A stretch of DNA of 42,594 bases from CAXYVC01 sp964292295 (GCA_964292295.1 CAXYVC010000013.1:1-42594); one strand, 5' to 3'; counted from the first letter of the stretch, positions 25,618 through 33,371 are shown. Made by a program: numbers and translations. The notes: generated by a model not told the origin, from the sequence alone.

Positions 25618-27462
25618 CTACTTGCCGGCCAGCATGGCCTCGAGGCGCTGGTCGCCCTCGGCCAGGCTCGCGTCCATCAGGCTGCGGGCCTCGGCCAGGA
25701 GCGCGGCGCAGGCGGCCTGCATCTCGGCGTTGAAGGCCGCGTCGCTGATGTCCTTCAGGTTGATGAGCACGTTCCAGATGCCGCCGCGCACGCCGGCGAA
25801 GCCCATCTGCACGCCCACCATGCCGTCGGTGATGGAGGCGGGGTTGCCCTGCGTGATCACGACGGCGGAGGCCTGCATGGCTTCGAAGCTGAGCTTCGCG
25901 GTCTGGAAGGGCACCTTCACGGCGGTCTTCAGGCCCTCGAGCATGGCGGCTTCGCGGGCGGCCTTCTCTGCCGCGCTGCCCTGGGGCAGGCGGCGGGCGT
26001 CCATGTAGGCGTTGAAGGCGTTGGTGTCGTCGTCCACCGCCAGGACCAGGGCGTCCTTCACCCGGTGGGCCTGCGCGGCGGCCTGCTGCAGCTGTTCGCC
26101 GTGGGCGGCGTTCTTCACCTTGGTGAGGTTGGCGACCATGCTCGCGAGGCTCGCGCCCAGGGCGCCCGCCAGGGCGGCGATGCTTCCGCCGCCGGGCGCC
26201 GGGGTGTCGCGGCTCACCTCGGTGACGAAGTCGGTCACCTTCATGGCCATCAGGCCGTTCTCGTAGGCCTTGGGCAGGCCGAGCACCTTCTTCTCGATCT
26301 CGAAGGGGGCGACGTCGGCCAGGCCCATGGAGAAGACGGCGTTCTCTAGCACGTCCTGCACGGGCACGAAGGGCGACTTGCCCTGCTTGCGCAGGTAGAG
26401 CTGGCCCGCGTCGAAGAGGGGCTTGAAGGGCACGAGGCCCACGATCTCGGAGCCGGTCACCACCAGGCCGCGCTCCTGGGCCATGCGGCGGGTGGCCTCC
26501 AGCACGTCCACGGGAGAGGTGACCTTGTAGTCGGTGAGGTTGATGGAGAGCTGGGCGCGCTTGTAGGCGTCCACGTACCATCCGATGGCCTTGCAGCTCC
26601 TGAAGAGGCCGGCCTTGTAGGCGCGCTGGCCCACCACGCCCTTGTCGGCGTCGATGTCGTTCAGCTTCAGGAGGGCGCGCAGCTCGTAGCCGTGAGCCTC
26701 CCGGCAGTGGGCCTCCAGGGCCTCGAAGGTGGGGAAGTCCTGCGCGCAGTTGCCGCAGGGGTAGCAGCCTTCCGCGTACCGCAGCTCCTTGCCGCTGCTG
26801 TAGAAGGCGCTGGTCTGGCCGCGCCGCGCCACGCGGCCCTTCTCGCGCAGCTCGAAGGCGATGTCGGTGGCGTGGGCCTTGTCGCGGCTGTTCAGGGTGA
26901 TGTTGTAGGCGATCAGGAACTCGCGGGCCCCGGTGATGAGGGCGCCGAACTGGGGCACGAAGCTCGCGGGGCCGAAGTCGGGCTTCCACGCAGGATCCTT
27001 CAGCTTCTGCTCCAGGCCCTCGTATTCGCCCTTGCGCACCACCGCGAGGTTCCGGCGCTCGGGGCGGCTGGCGGCGGCCTCGTACAGGTAGACGGGCAGC
27101 TTCAGCTCCTCCCCCACGCGCTTCCCCAGGCGGCGGGCCAGCTCGGCGCAGTCCTCCATGGTGACGCCCTCCACGGGGATGAAGGGGCACACGTCGCAGG
27201 CGCCCATGCGGGGATGGCTGCCGGCGTGGCCGCGCATGTCCAGGACCTCGAGGGCCTTCTGGATGCCCCGGAAGGCAGCCTCCACCACGTCGTCGGGGCT
27301 GCCCACGAAGGTGACCACGGTGCGGTTCGTGTCCGCGCCGGGGTCCACGTCCAGCAGCTTCACGCCCGCCACGGCCTCGATGGCGTCCGTGATGGCCTTC
27401 ATCTTGGCCATGTCGCGCCCTTCGCTGAAGTTGGGGACGCACTCGACGACGCGGTGGGACAT
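25618..27462 (-). CDS. ftcD: Bifunctional glutamate formiminotransferase / formiminotetrahydrofolate cyclodeaminase with zinc-finger insertion
   Basis: A 614-residue enzyme of histidine degradation. The formiminotransferase half transfers the formimino group from formiminoglutamate to tetrahydrofolate (VECVPNFSEGRD, DADTNRT-like GADTNRTVVTFVG, GHAGSHPRMGACDVCPFIPV). The cyclodeaminase half starts near residue 400 (FVTEVSRDTPAPGGGSIAALAGALGASL, LAVDDDTNAFNAYMDA). The chain is about 70 residues longer than the roughly 541-residue mammalian enzyme. Most of the excess lies near residues 205-285 and contains Cys236-x2-Cys239-x3-Phe-x5-Leu-x2-His252-x4-His257, a full C2H2 zinc-finger pattern. A GAGG lies upstream of the ATG. 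No hut genes are adjacent. Confidence 0.93.
   Translation of the reverse strand: MSHRVVECVPNFSEGRDMAKMKAITDAIEAVAGVKLLDVDPGADTNRTVVTFVGSPDDVVEAAFRGIQKALEVLDMRGHAGSHPRMGACDVCPFIPVEGVTMEDCAELARRLGKRVGEELKLPVYLYEAAASRPERRNLAVVRKGEYEGLEQKLKDPAWKPDFGPASFVPQFGALITGAREFLIAYNITLNSRDKAHATDIAFELREKGRVARRGQTSAFYSSGKELRYAEGCYPCGNCAQDFPTFEALEAHCREAHGYELRALLKLNDIDADKGVVGQRAYKAGLFRSCKAIGWYVDAYKRAQLSINLTDYKVTSPVDVLEATRRMAQERGLVVTGSEIVGLVPFKPLFDAGQLYLRKQGKSPFVPVQDVLENAVFSMGLADVAPFEIEKKVLGLPKAYENGLMAMKVTDFVTEVSRDTPAPGGGSIAALAGALGASLASMVANLTKVKNAAHGEQLQQAAAQAHRVKDALVLAVDDDTNAFNAYMDARRLPQGSAAEKAAREAAMLEGLKTAVKVPFQTAKLSFEAMQASAVVITQGNPASITDGMVGVQMGFAGVRGGIWNVLINLKDISDAAFNAEMQAACAALLAEARSLMDASLAEGDQRLEAMLAGK
26692..26757 (-). 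other. C2H2 zinc-finger-like motif inside FtcD (residues 236-257)
   Basis: The spacing C-x2-C-x3-F-x5-L-x2-H-x4-H is the classical C2H2 consensus, including the two hydrophobic core residues. A third cysteine (233) precedes it, as CYPCGNC. It lies in an insertion of the formiminotransferase half, not in the catalytic motifs. Confidence 0.8.
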
Positions 27463-27507
27463 GGATGCACCTCTTAAGAAAGAGCCCGTGGGCCTCGGAA
27501 CCCCTCC

Positions 27508-27536
27508 AGGATGGCAAAGGCCCCATCCCGGGACAA
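27508..27536 (-). promoter_or_regulatory. Candidate promoter of ftcD
   Basis: On the minus strand TTGTCC (27536-27531) and CATCCT (27513-27508) are 17 bases apart. This would give a leader of about 40 bases before the ftcD ATG at 27462. Confidence 0.35.
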
Positions 27537-27567
27537 AACAGTTGTGACGGAGGGCGGCGGCGCCCGG

Positions 27568-28347
27568 TCACATCCCCGTGAACACGGCCTTGCGCTTCTC
27601 CAGGAAGGCCTGCTTGCCCTCCCGGTAGTCGCGGCTGTTGTAGACGCGGCTGCGCAGGCCCTGGATGCGCTCGTGGGCCTCGGGGCTCATGGGATAGCTG
27701 TTGCCCAGGAGGCGCAGCTGCTCCTTCATGACGCTGATGGCCAGCGGGCTGTTCCCGGTGATGCGCTGGGCCAGGGCCCAGGTGAAGGACTCCAGCTCCT
27801 CCGTCTCCACCAGGTGGTTCAGGATTCCGATCTGGTAGGCGCGCTCGGGGCTGATGGGCTGGGCCGAGAAGAACATCTCCTTGGCGATGTGCATGCCCAC
27901 GGTGTTGGTGAAGCGCATGAGGCCGGTGGTGGTGTAGGGCACGCCCAGCTTGGCGGGCGTGATGGCGAAGGTGGCGCTGGGGCAGCCGATGACCAGGTCG
28001 CAGGTCACGGCTAGGTCGCAGGCGCCGCCCCACACGCTGCCTTCGATCATGGCGACCACGGGGCAGGGGGCCATCTGCACGGCGCGCAGGGCCACGCCCA
28101 GCTCGTCGTTGTAGCTCAAGGGATCCCGGCCCGGCTCCGGCAGGTCCCGCACGTCGAAGCCCGCGCTCCACACCGCGCTTCCCTTGGGGGCGCGCAGGAG
28201 GATGACCCGCGCCTTGCGCTCCACCAGTTCGCCGATGGCGGCGCTGATCTCCTCCAGCATGCTGTTGGACAGGCAGTTGCGCCGCTCCGCGTTGTTGAAG
28301 GTGACGGTGCCGATCTGTTCCTGGAAGGCCATCAGGACCTGGCTCAT
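27568..28347 (-). CDS. scpB: Methylmalonyl-CoA decarboxylase (enoyl-CoA hydratase/crotonase family)
   Basis: A 259-residue crotonase-fold protein that closely follows E. coli ScpB (YgfG, 261 residues) along its length: LRAPKGSAVWSAGFDVRDLP, RDPLSYNDEL, MIEGSVWGGACDL for the oxyanion hole, the active-site tyrosine in LGVPYTTTG, GILNHLVETEELE and GKQAFLEKRK at the end. ScpB converts methylmalonyl-CoA to propionyl-CoA. I chose the ATG at 28347 (AGGGGG upstream); the frame is open further upstream. Methylmalonyl-CoA mutase and the CoA transferase, its usual partners, are not here. Other crotonase activities cannot be excluded by eye, but the match to ScpB is strong. Confidence 0.87.
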   Translation of the reverse strand: MSQVLMAFQEQIGTVTFNNAERRNCLSNSMLEEISAAIGELVERKARVILLRAPKGSAVWSAGFDVRDLPEPGRDPLSYNDELGVALRAVQMAPCPVVAMIEGSVWGGACDLAVTCDLVIGCPSATFAITPAKLGVPYTTTGLMRFTNTVGMHIAKEMFFSAQPISPERAYQIGILNHLVETEELESFTWALAQRITGNSPLAISVMKEQLRLLGNSYPMSPEAHERIQGLRSRVYNSRDYREGKQAFLEKRKAVFTGM

Positions 28348-28374
28348 GGGAACCCCCTGGGGCAAGGGTACGTG

Positions 28375-28404
28375 CGTTTCGGCACGGGCTGGGGACGTTT
28401 CGGC
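28375..28404. promoter_or_regulatory. Nine-base direct repeat, candidate LytTR operator
   Basis: CGTTTCGGC occurs at 28375-28383 and again at 28396-28404, that is, 21 bases apart with a 12-base spacer. LytTR regulators bind imperfect nine-base direct repeats spaced by 10-13 bases with a GTT core; both copies contain CGTT. The site lies between divergent scpB and the Spy-like gene and about 45-75 bases upstream of a possible -10 (GATGCT, 28447-28452). Confidence 0.5.
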
Positions 28405-28504
28405 CCCCGGCCACGGCAGAAGGCTTCCCTCCCTCAACCGAAGCCCGATGCTGGACGTCATCCGGGCGCACCCCGACGGGTGCCCTTCCCAAAAGGAGTC
28501 GACC

Positions 28505-29014
28505 ATGAAGGCTCTGCTGTTCTCCCTCCTCCTTGCCCCGGCCCTCCTGGCCCAGCCTGCGGGCCGTCCCGGATCCGGGCCCCGTCCCCACCGCGGCCCC
28601 GCCCACGGCGCCGCCTGCCCCCTGGCGGACCTGAGCGCCTCCCAGAAGGAGCAGGTCAAGGCGCTTCACGCCAAGCACCGGGAGGCCCTGAGGGCCAAGA
28701 TGGACGCCGCCCGCCAGGCCCGCACGGCCCTCCACGAGGCCCTTGCCAAGGCCGATACGCCCGAGGCCACCCTGCGCCAGCTCCACGAGCAGGTCTCGCG
28801 GGCCCAGTTCGACGTGATGCTCGAACACCGCGCCCTCCGCCAGGAGGTGGACCAGCTCCTCACGCCGGAGCAGAAAGCCAAGCGGGACGCGCTGTTCGAA
28901 AAGATGAAGGCCCGGCGGGAGAAGATGCACGGCCGCGCCATGGGACCCCACGGCATGGCACCTCACGGCATGGAGCCCCTCGGCGAGGGTTGCCCCGAGG
29001 CGCCGAAGCCCTGA
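28505..29014 (+). CDS. Periplasmic Spy/CpxP/ZraP-like helical protein
   Basis: A 169-residue secreted protein with a clear signal peptide (MKALLFSLLLAPALLAQ). The mature part begins with a Pro/Gly/His-rich segment and one cysteine, then a long helical core rich in Lys, Arg, Ala, Leu and Glu with the LTPEQKAKRDALFEKMKARREKM pattern that marks the LTxxQ-type Spy/CpxP/ZraP family. The tail is rich in His and Met (GPHGMAPHGMEPLGEGC), suggesting metal binding. AAAAGGAG lies six bases before the ATG. The gene directly precedes a LytS/LytTR pair by 22 bases, so it may be the periplasmic accessory protein or the output of that system, as CpxP and ZraP are for theirs. Confidence 0.8.
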   Translation: MKALLFSLLLAPALLAQPAGRPGSGPRPHRGPAHGAACPLADLSASQKEQVKALHAKHREALRAKMDAARQARTALHEALAKADTPEATLRQLHEQVSRAQFDVMLEHRALRQEVDQLLTPEQKAKRDALFEKMKARREKMHGRAMGPHGMAPHGMEPLGEGCPEAPKP

Positions 29015-29021
29015 CGGCTGC

Positions 29022-29027
29022 TAAGCT
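29022..29027 (+). promoter_or_regulatory. Candidate -10 element of the LytS-type kinase gene
   Basis: TAAGCT ends nine bases before the kinase ATG and there is no good Shine-Dalgarno sequence in between. It would give a transcript with almost no leader, additional to read-through from the Spy-like gene. Confidence 0.3.
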
Positions 29028-29036
29028 CGGCGGATC

Positions 29037-30200
29037 ATGCGCGCTCCTGAGGTCCTGAACGCCCTGCGCGAGCGCGCCCGGCCTGCACGGCTGGGCGCGC
29101 TCCTGGTCTTCCTGGCCCTGGTGGTGGCCATGCGGTGGATCCTGGGCGGTCCCCTGGAGCGCCTGGCGCCGCTGTACCTGGGGCTCGGCGCCGCCCTCAT
29201 GGCGGGTTGGTACCTGCTTTCGCCCATGTCCTGGCAGTGGACGGGCGATGCCCGCCTGCGGGCCGGTCTCCTGCGGGGAAGCCTCCAGGGTCTGCTGTGG
29301 AACGCCCTCTGGCTGGGTGCGGTGCTCCTGGTCCTGACCGCCATGCCGGAACTCCGCCCCGGGACCAAGGCCGAGGTGCAGCAGCCGCCTCCGCCGCCGG
29401 GTCCTGGCCGGGGTCCGGGACATGGCCGCCGGGACGGCACGGGGCCCCACGGGCGCAAGCACATGCCGCCCTGGCACTGGAGCGTGCGCTTCGTGTTCCT
29501 GAACCTGCCCGTGGCCCTGGCGGCGGGCTGGATCCTCGCGGGCAAGGAGGCCTCCGACACCGAGAAGGCACGGGTGGAGGAGGAGCGCCGGGACCTGGAA
29601 ACCCGCGCCCGGGAGGCCCAGGACGCGGCCCTTCGCGCCCAGCTGGACCCCCACGTGCTCTACAACGCCCTGGGCGGCATCGCTGAAATGATCCGCGAAC
29701 AGCCCCGGGTGGCCGAAACGGCCCTGCTGGACCTGGCCGACCTCTACCGCCGCCTCTCCCGCCTGCGTCTGGAGGAGCGCATCCCCTTGGGGACGGAGCG
29801 GGAGCTGCTGGAGCGCTACCTGGCCATCGAGCAGCTGCGCCTGGGGGCGCGGCTCCAGGTCGAGTGGGACTGGCCCCGGGAACTGGACGCTCTGCGGGTT
29901 CCGCCCCTCCTGGTGCAGCCCCTGGCGGAGAACGCCCTGAAGCACGGCCTGAGCCCCGCCGAGAAGGGCGGCACCCTGCGCCTGGAGGCTGCGCGCAGCT
30001 CCGAGGGGGGCTTGCGGATCCGGGTGGCCAACGACGGGCTTCCTTTGGATCCGGCCGCGCCCGCAGGCACGGGGCTCGGCAACCTGCGGGCCCGTCTGGC
30101 CCTGCTCCACGCCGGCCAGGCCCGCCTGGACCTCGCCCAGGAAGGCGCCTGGGTCGTGGCCCGCCTGGAACTCTCCGCTTCCGTCCTGGAGTCCGCATGA
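29037..30200 (+). CDS. LytS-type sensor histidine kinase (His_kinase family)
   Basis: A 387-residue kinase with four membrane helices (about 18-38, 45-65, 80-105 and 148-168). With a cytoplasmic N-terminus, the loop at 107-147 faces the periplasm; it is rich in Pro, Gly, Arg and His (PPPPPGPGRGPGHGRRDG, then GRKHMPPWHW). After a short coiled coil (about 170-200) comes the His_kinase box LRAQLDPHVLYNALGGI with the phosphoacceptor His near 206, then the N box LVQPLAENALKHGL and the G box GTGLGNLRARL. No PAS or HAMP domain is seen. The stop overlaps the start of the LytTR regulator by four bases (ATGA), showing that they form a pair. The ligand is unknown; the His-rich loop and the adjacent Spy-like gene point to metal or envelope stress. 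Confidence 0.9.
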   Translation: MRAPEVLNALRERARPARLGALLVFLALVVAMRWILGGPLERLAPLYLGLGAALMAGWYLLSPMSWQWTGDARLRAGLLRGSLQGLLWNALWLGAVLLVLTAMPELRPGTKAEVQQPPPPPGPGRGPGHGRRDGTGPHGRKHMPPWHWSVRFVFLNLPVALAAGWILAGKEASDTEKARVEEERRDLETRAREAQDAALRAQLDPHVLYNALGGIAEMIREQPRVAETALLDLADLYRRLSRLRLEERIPLGTERELLERYLAIEQLRLGARLQVEWDWPRELDALRVPPLLVQPLAENALKHGLSPAEKGGTLRLEAARSSEGGLRIRVANDGLPLDPAAPAGTGLGNLRARLALLHAGQARLDLAQEGAWVVARLELSASVLESA

Positions 30201-30934
30201 ATCCCACCCCCCTTCGCGTGGCCCTGGCCGAGGACGAGCCCATGAACCGCAAGCGCCTGGCGCGTCTCCTGGAGGAGGCGGGCTGCGTGGTGGCGGGGGC
30301 CTTCGAGAGCGGCAAGGCCCTGCTGGCCTGGCTGGAGCAGAACCCGGAGGTGGACGCCCTCTTCCTGGACATCCGCATGCCGGGCCTGAGCGGCCTGGAG
30401 GTCATGGAGGCGCTGGACCCCCGCGTGCCCGTGGTCTTCGTGACCGCCTACGCCGAGCACGCGGTGGACGCCTTTGCGGGCGAGGCGGTGGACTACCTGC
30501 TGAAGCCCGTCTCCGAGGAGCGGTTGGCGCGCACCCTGGAGCGCCTGCGGGCGCGCCGGCCGCTCCCCCTGCCGCCTGCGGCGCCCCAGCCGCCCCCGCG
30601 CCGCAACACCCGCTATGCCGTGAAGGCCGGCGAGGGGCTCGTGTTCGTGGACCTGTCCCGCACCACCCATTTCGAGGTGGTGGACGAGGTGGTCTACGCC
30701 TATGCCGGCGAGCGCTTCGAGACGCCCTGGAAGACTCTGGCCGAGGTGGAGGCTCACTTTCCCGCCGCGGGCCTCCTGCGCGCCCACCGCCACCTGCTGA
30801 TCCGCCCCGAGGCGGTGCTTGGCCTGAAGCCCAGCCTCAACGGCCGGCTGCTCCTCACCCTCAGCGGAGGGGTGGAGCTGGAGACCAGCCGCGGCGCCAC
30901 GCCCAAGGTCAGGGAGCGCCTGGGGGTGCCGTGA
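30197..30934 (+). CDS. LytTR-family response regulator
   Basis: A 245-residue regulator. The receiver domain (1 to about 120) has the acidic pair AEDEP, phosphoacceptor Asp58 in LFLDIRMPG, the conserved Thr/Ala of VTAY and the Lys of LLKP. A proline-rich linker leads to a LytTR DNA-binding domain (about 145-243) with VVDEVVYAYAGERFETPWKTLAEVEAHF and LRAHRHLLIRPEAVLGL. LytTR domains bind paired direct repeats and often activate their own or neighbouring operons. The ATG at 30197 overlaps the kinase stop. The gene runs 26 bases into the convergent thpR remnant. Confidence 0.92.
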   Translation: MNPTPLRVALAEDEPMNRKRLARLLEEAGCVVAGAFESGKALLAWLEQNPEVDALFLDIRMPGLSGLEVMEALDPRVPVVFVTAYAEHAVDAFAGEAVDYLLKPVSEERLARTLERLRARRPLPLPPAAPQPPPRRNTRYAVKAGEGLVFVDLSRTTHFEVVDEVVYAYAGERFETPWKTLAEVEAHFPAAGLLRAHRHLLIRPEAVLGLKPSLNGRLLLTLSGGVELETSRGATPKVRERLGVP

Positions 30935-31459
30935 GCCTCCACAGCCCCAGCGTGCGGTAGACCGCGGGGCCGGGCCCATCCGGGAGGCTGGCGAAGAGCC
31001 CCAATGCCTCCGCAGGGAACGCGAGAGGCGGCGGCGCTCCGCGAAGGTCCACGGGGCCTGGCCGCCGCAGGCGTGCAAGGGTCAGGTGGGGCCGGAAGGG
31101 GCGCGCTCCCCGCGGGAAGCCTGCGCCTTCCAGCGCCGCCGTCAGGTCCGCGGCCAGGGCCTCCAGGCGCGGCTCCGCCTCCAGGCCGAGCCAGAGCACC
31201 CGCGCGGCCGAGGGGGAAGGAAAGCCCCCGAGGCACGCCGTGCGCAGGGGGAAGGGGGCGTGCCGGGCGGCCACCCGGGCGCCGAGGGCCTGCAGGGGCG
31301 GCCATGCCGCGGCCTCTCGCCCAGGAAGGCCAGGGTGAGGTGCATGCCCCCGGGACGGGGCCAGGAGGCCACGAGGCCCTGGCCGCGGCGTTCCGCCTGC
31401 AGGGCGGCCAGGGCCTGTTTCAGCGTCTCGGGCAGGGGAAGCGCGAAGAAGAGGCGCAC
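30909..31459 (-). pseudogene. thpR: RNA 2',3'-cyclic phosphodiesterase (ThpR/LigT), frameshifted
   Basis: The N-terminal half (from the GTG at 31459) reads MRLFFALPLPETLKQALAAL and carries the first catalytic HxT motif in GGMHLTLAFLGE. The C-terminal half, with the second motif FRPHLTLARLRRPG, continues in another frame to the stop at 30909. The switch falls near 31313-31319; adding one base there (or removing two) joins both halves into a normal protein of about 183 residues. The family hydrolyses 2',3'-cyclic phosphodiesters in 2H-phosphoesterase fashion. This is either a genuine recent inactivation or a sequencing error. It starts seven bases after ribF in the same operon. Confidence 0.85.
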
Positions 31460-31466
31460 GGTTGCC

Positions 31467-32402
31467 TCAGCCCTGGTGCTCCCGCCACCAGGCCTCGCCC
31501 TCCGCCACGTCGCGGCGGATCTGGGCGGTGAGGGCCTCCACGCCGGGGAAGCGCGCCTCGCCCCGCAGGCGGTGCAGGAAGGCCAGCTCCAGGCGGGCGC
31601 CGTACAGATCCCCCGCGTAGCCCGGCAGGAAGGTTTCCACCGTGAGGCGGACCCCCTCGAAGGTGGGCTTCTCGCCCACGTTGGTGAGTCCCAGGCGCGC
31701 GGGGCCCAGGTGGGACGAGGCCACCTCGGTCACGTACACGCCCCGGGCGGGCAGTTGCTCCTGCTCCCAGGCCAGGTTGGCGGTGGGGAAGCCCAGGTGA
31801 CGCCCCCGGCGGTCGCCCTCCACCACCACGCCGCTCAGGACGTAGGGGTGCCCCAGCAGGCGCGCGGCCTCGTCCACCGCGCCCGCCTCCAGGGCCTCCC
31901 GCACCCGGGTGGAGCTCAAGGAACCGCCGTCGTGGGCGCGAAGGGCGTGGGCGCACAGGGTGCATCCGTGCGCGGCGCCCCAGGCCTTCAGCGCCTCCAG
32001 GTCGCCGCGGCGGTCCCGGCCGAAGCGGAAGGCGGTGCCCACGTGCAGCTCGACCGGCGCCAGCGCAAGGGCCAGGCCCTCCAGGAAGGCGGCGGGCTCC
32101 AGCTCCGAGAAGGCGCGGCTGAAGGGGATCACCCAGGCCAGGTCCGCACCGCAGGCCTCGAAAGCCGCCAGGCGCTGGGGCAGGGTCATGAGCAGGCGCG
32201 GCCGCCGCTCCGGGGCCACCACGACCGTGGGGTGGGGGTCGAAGGTGACCACCGCCGCGGGCAGGCCCCGCTCCCGGGCGCGGGCGGCAGCGCATCGCAG
32301 GATGTCCCGGTGCCCCGCGTGCACGCCGTCGAAGATGCCGAGGGTGACGATGCAGGGGCCCCTGCGGGGAGCGGCCTCCAGGCCTTGGCGCCAGACGTCC
32401 AT
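31467..32402 (-). CDS. ribF: Bifunctional riboflavin kinase / FAD synthetase
   Basis: A 311-residue enzyme that makes FMN from riboflavin and then FAD. The N-terminal nucleotidyltransferase part shows VTLGIFDGVHAGHRDIL and VVTFDPHP, followed by VGTAFRFGRDRRGD and SSTRVREALEAG. The C-terminal kinase part shows GVVVEGDRRGRHLGFPTANL, GVYVTEV and LTNVGEKPTF. The start codon abuts the terC stop directly, and thpR follows seven bases after its stop. It forms the middle of a three-gene unit. Confidence 0.96.
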   Translation of the reverse strand: MDVWRQGLEAAPRRGPCIVTLGIFDGVHAGHRDILRCAAARARERGLPAAVVTFDPHPTVVVAPERRPRLLMTLPQRLAAFEACGADLAWVIPFSRAFSELEPAAFLEGLALALAPVELHVGTAFRFGRDRRGDLEALKAWGAAHGCTLCAHALRAHDGGSLSSTRVREALEAGAVDEAARLLGHPYVLSGVVVEGDRRGRHLGFPTANLAWEQEQLPARGVYVTEVASSHLGPARLGLTNVGEKPTFEGVRLTVETFLPGYAGDLYGARLELAFLHRLRGEARFPGVEALTAQIRRDVAEGEAWWREHQG

Positions 32403-33371
32403 TCAGTCCTTCCCGTGTTCCTTGGGCCAGGCCAGGCTGCTGATGATGCTCCCTGCCAGGACGGCGCTGATGAAGATCAGCGAGGTGAGGATCACGGTCT
32501 GGTCGGAAAGGCCCAAGGAGGTCTTCAGCCAGTGGGCCACGCACATCTTGATGCCCACGAAGGTGAGGATCACCGCCAGCCCCAGCTTGAGGCGGTGGAA
32601 GCGGTCCATCATCTTGGCCAGCAGGAAATACAGGGAGCGCAGGCCCAGGATCGCGAAGATGTTGCTGGTGTAGACCACGAAGGGGTCCCGCGTGACCGCC
32701 AGCACCGCGGGGATGCTGTCCACCGCGAAGACCAGGTCGGTCACCTCCACGGTGATGAGCACCAGGAGCATGGGCGTGGCGTAGGTGCGGTGGTTCTTGC
32801 GCACCAGGAAGTGCTGGTGCCCGCCCTCGGGATCGAAGGGCACGACCTTGCGGAAGAGGCGCACCAGGGCGTTCTTCGTGGGGTCCTTCGCCTCCTCGCC
32901 CTGCACCCGGAACATCTTCAAACCCGTGTAGACGAGGAAGGCGCCGAAGACGTACATCATCCACTCGAAGCGGTTCAGCAGCGCCGTGCCCGCCAGGATC
33001 ATCACCGCCCGCATGATCAGGGCGCCCAGGATGCCCCAGTAGAGGATGCGGTGCTGGTTCTTCATCTCCACCTGGAAGGCGGCGAAGAGCATCACGAAGA
33101 CGAAGAGGTTGTCCACGCTGAGGCTCTTCTCGAGGATGTAGCCCGTGAACCACTCCGTCCCCTTCAGGGGGCCCTCCCAGTGGAAGACCAGGCCGTTGAA
33201 GGCCAGCGCCAGGCCGATCCACACGCCGCTCCAGATGGCCGCCTCCCGGAAGCTGGGCGCGTGCTGCCTGCGGTTGAAGATGCCGAGGTCCACCGCGAGC
33301 ATCAGGAACACCAGGGCGTGGAAGCCCAGCCAGGCCCACCAGGGTGCGGATTGCAGCAGGACGTCAAACAT
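32403..33371 (-). CDS. TerC/Alx family integral membrane protein
   Basis: A 322-residue protein with about eight to nine membrane helices. TerC signatures are visible: FLMLAVDLGIFNRRQHAPSFREAAIWSGVWIGLALAFN, EKSLSVDNLFVF with the conserved Asp/Asn, and VEVTDLVFAVDSIPAVLAVTRDPFVVYTSNIFAILGLRSLYF. The family is linked to manganese export and tellurite resistance, and loads metal onto exported enzymes in some bacteria. I chose the ATG at 33371, with GGAGG four bases upstream. It heads the terC-ribF-thpR operon. Confidence 0.92.
   Translation of the reverse strand: MFDVLLQSAPWWAWLGFHALVFLMLAVDLGIFNRRQHAPSFREAAIWSGVWIGLALAFNGLVFHWEGPLKGTEWFTGYILEKSLSVDNLFVFVMLFAAFQVEMKNQHRILYWGILGALIMRAVMILAGTALLNRFEWMMYVFGAFLVYTGLKMFRVQGEEAKDPTKNALVRLFRKVVPFDPEGGHQHFLVRKNHRTYATPMLLVLITVEVTDLVFAVDSIPAVLAVTRDPFVVYTSNIFAILGLRSLYFLLAKMMDRFHRLKLGLAVILTFVGIKMCVAHWLKTSLGLSDQTVILTSLIFISAVLAGSIISSLAWPKEHGKD

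Noticed and set aside
28184..28504. Longer N-terminal extension for the Spy-like protein in the same open frame
   Set aside because: The extension overlaps the divergent scpB gene and lacks a signal peptide; the ATG at 28505 has AAAAGGAG and a proper signal sequence.
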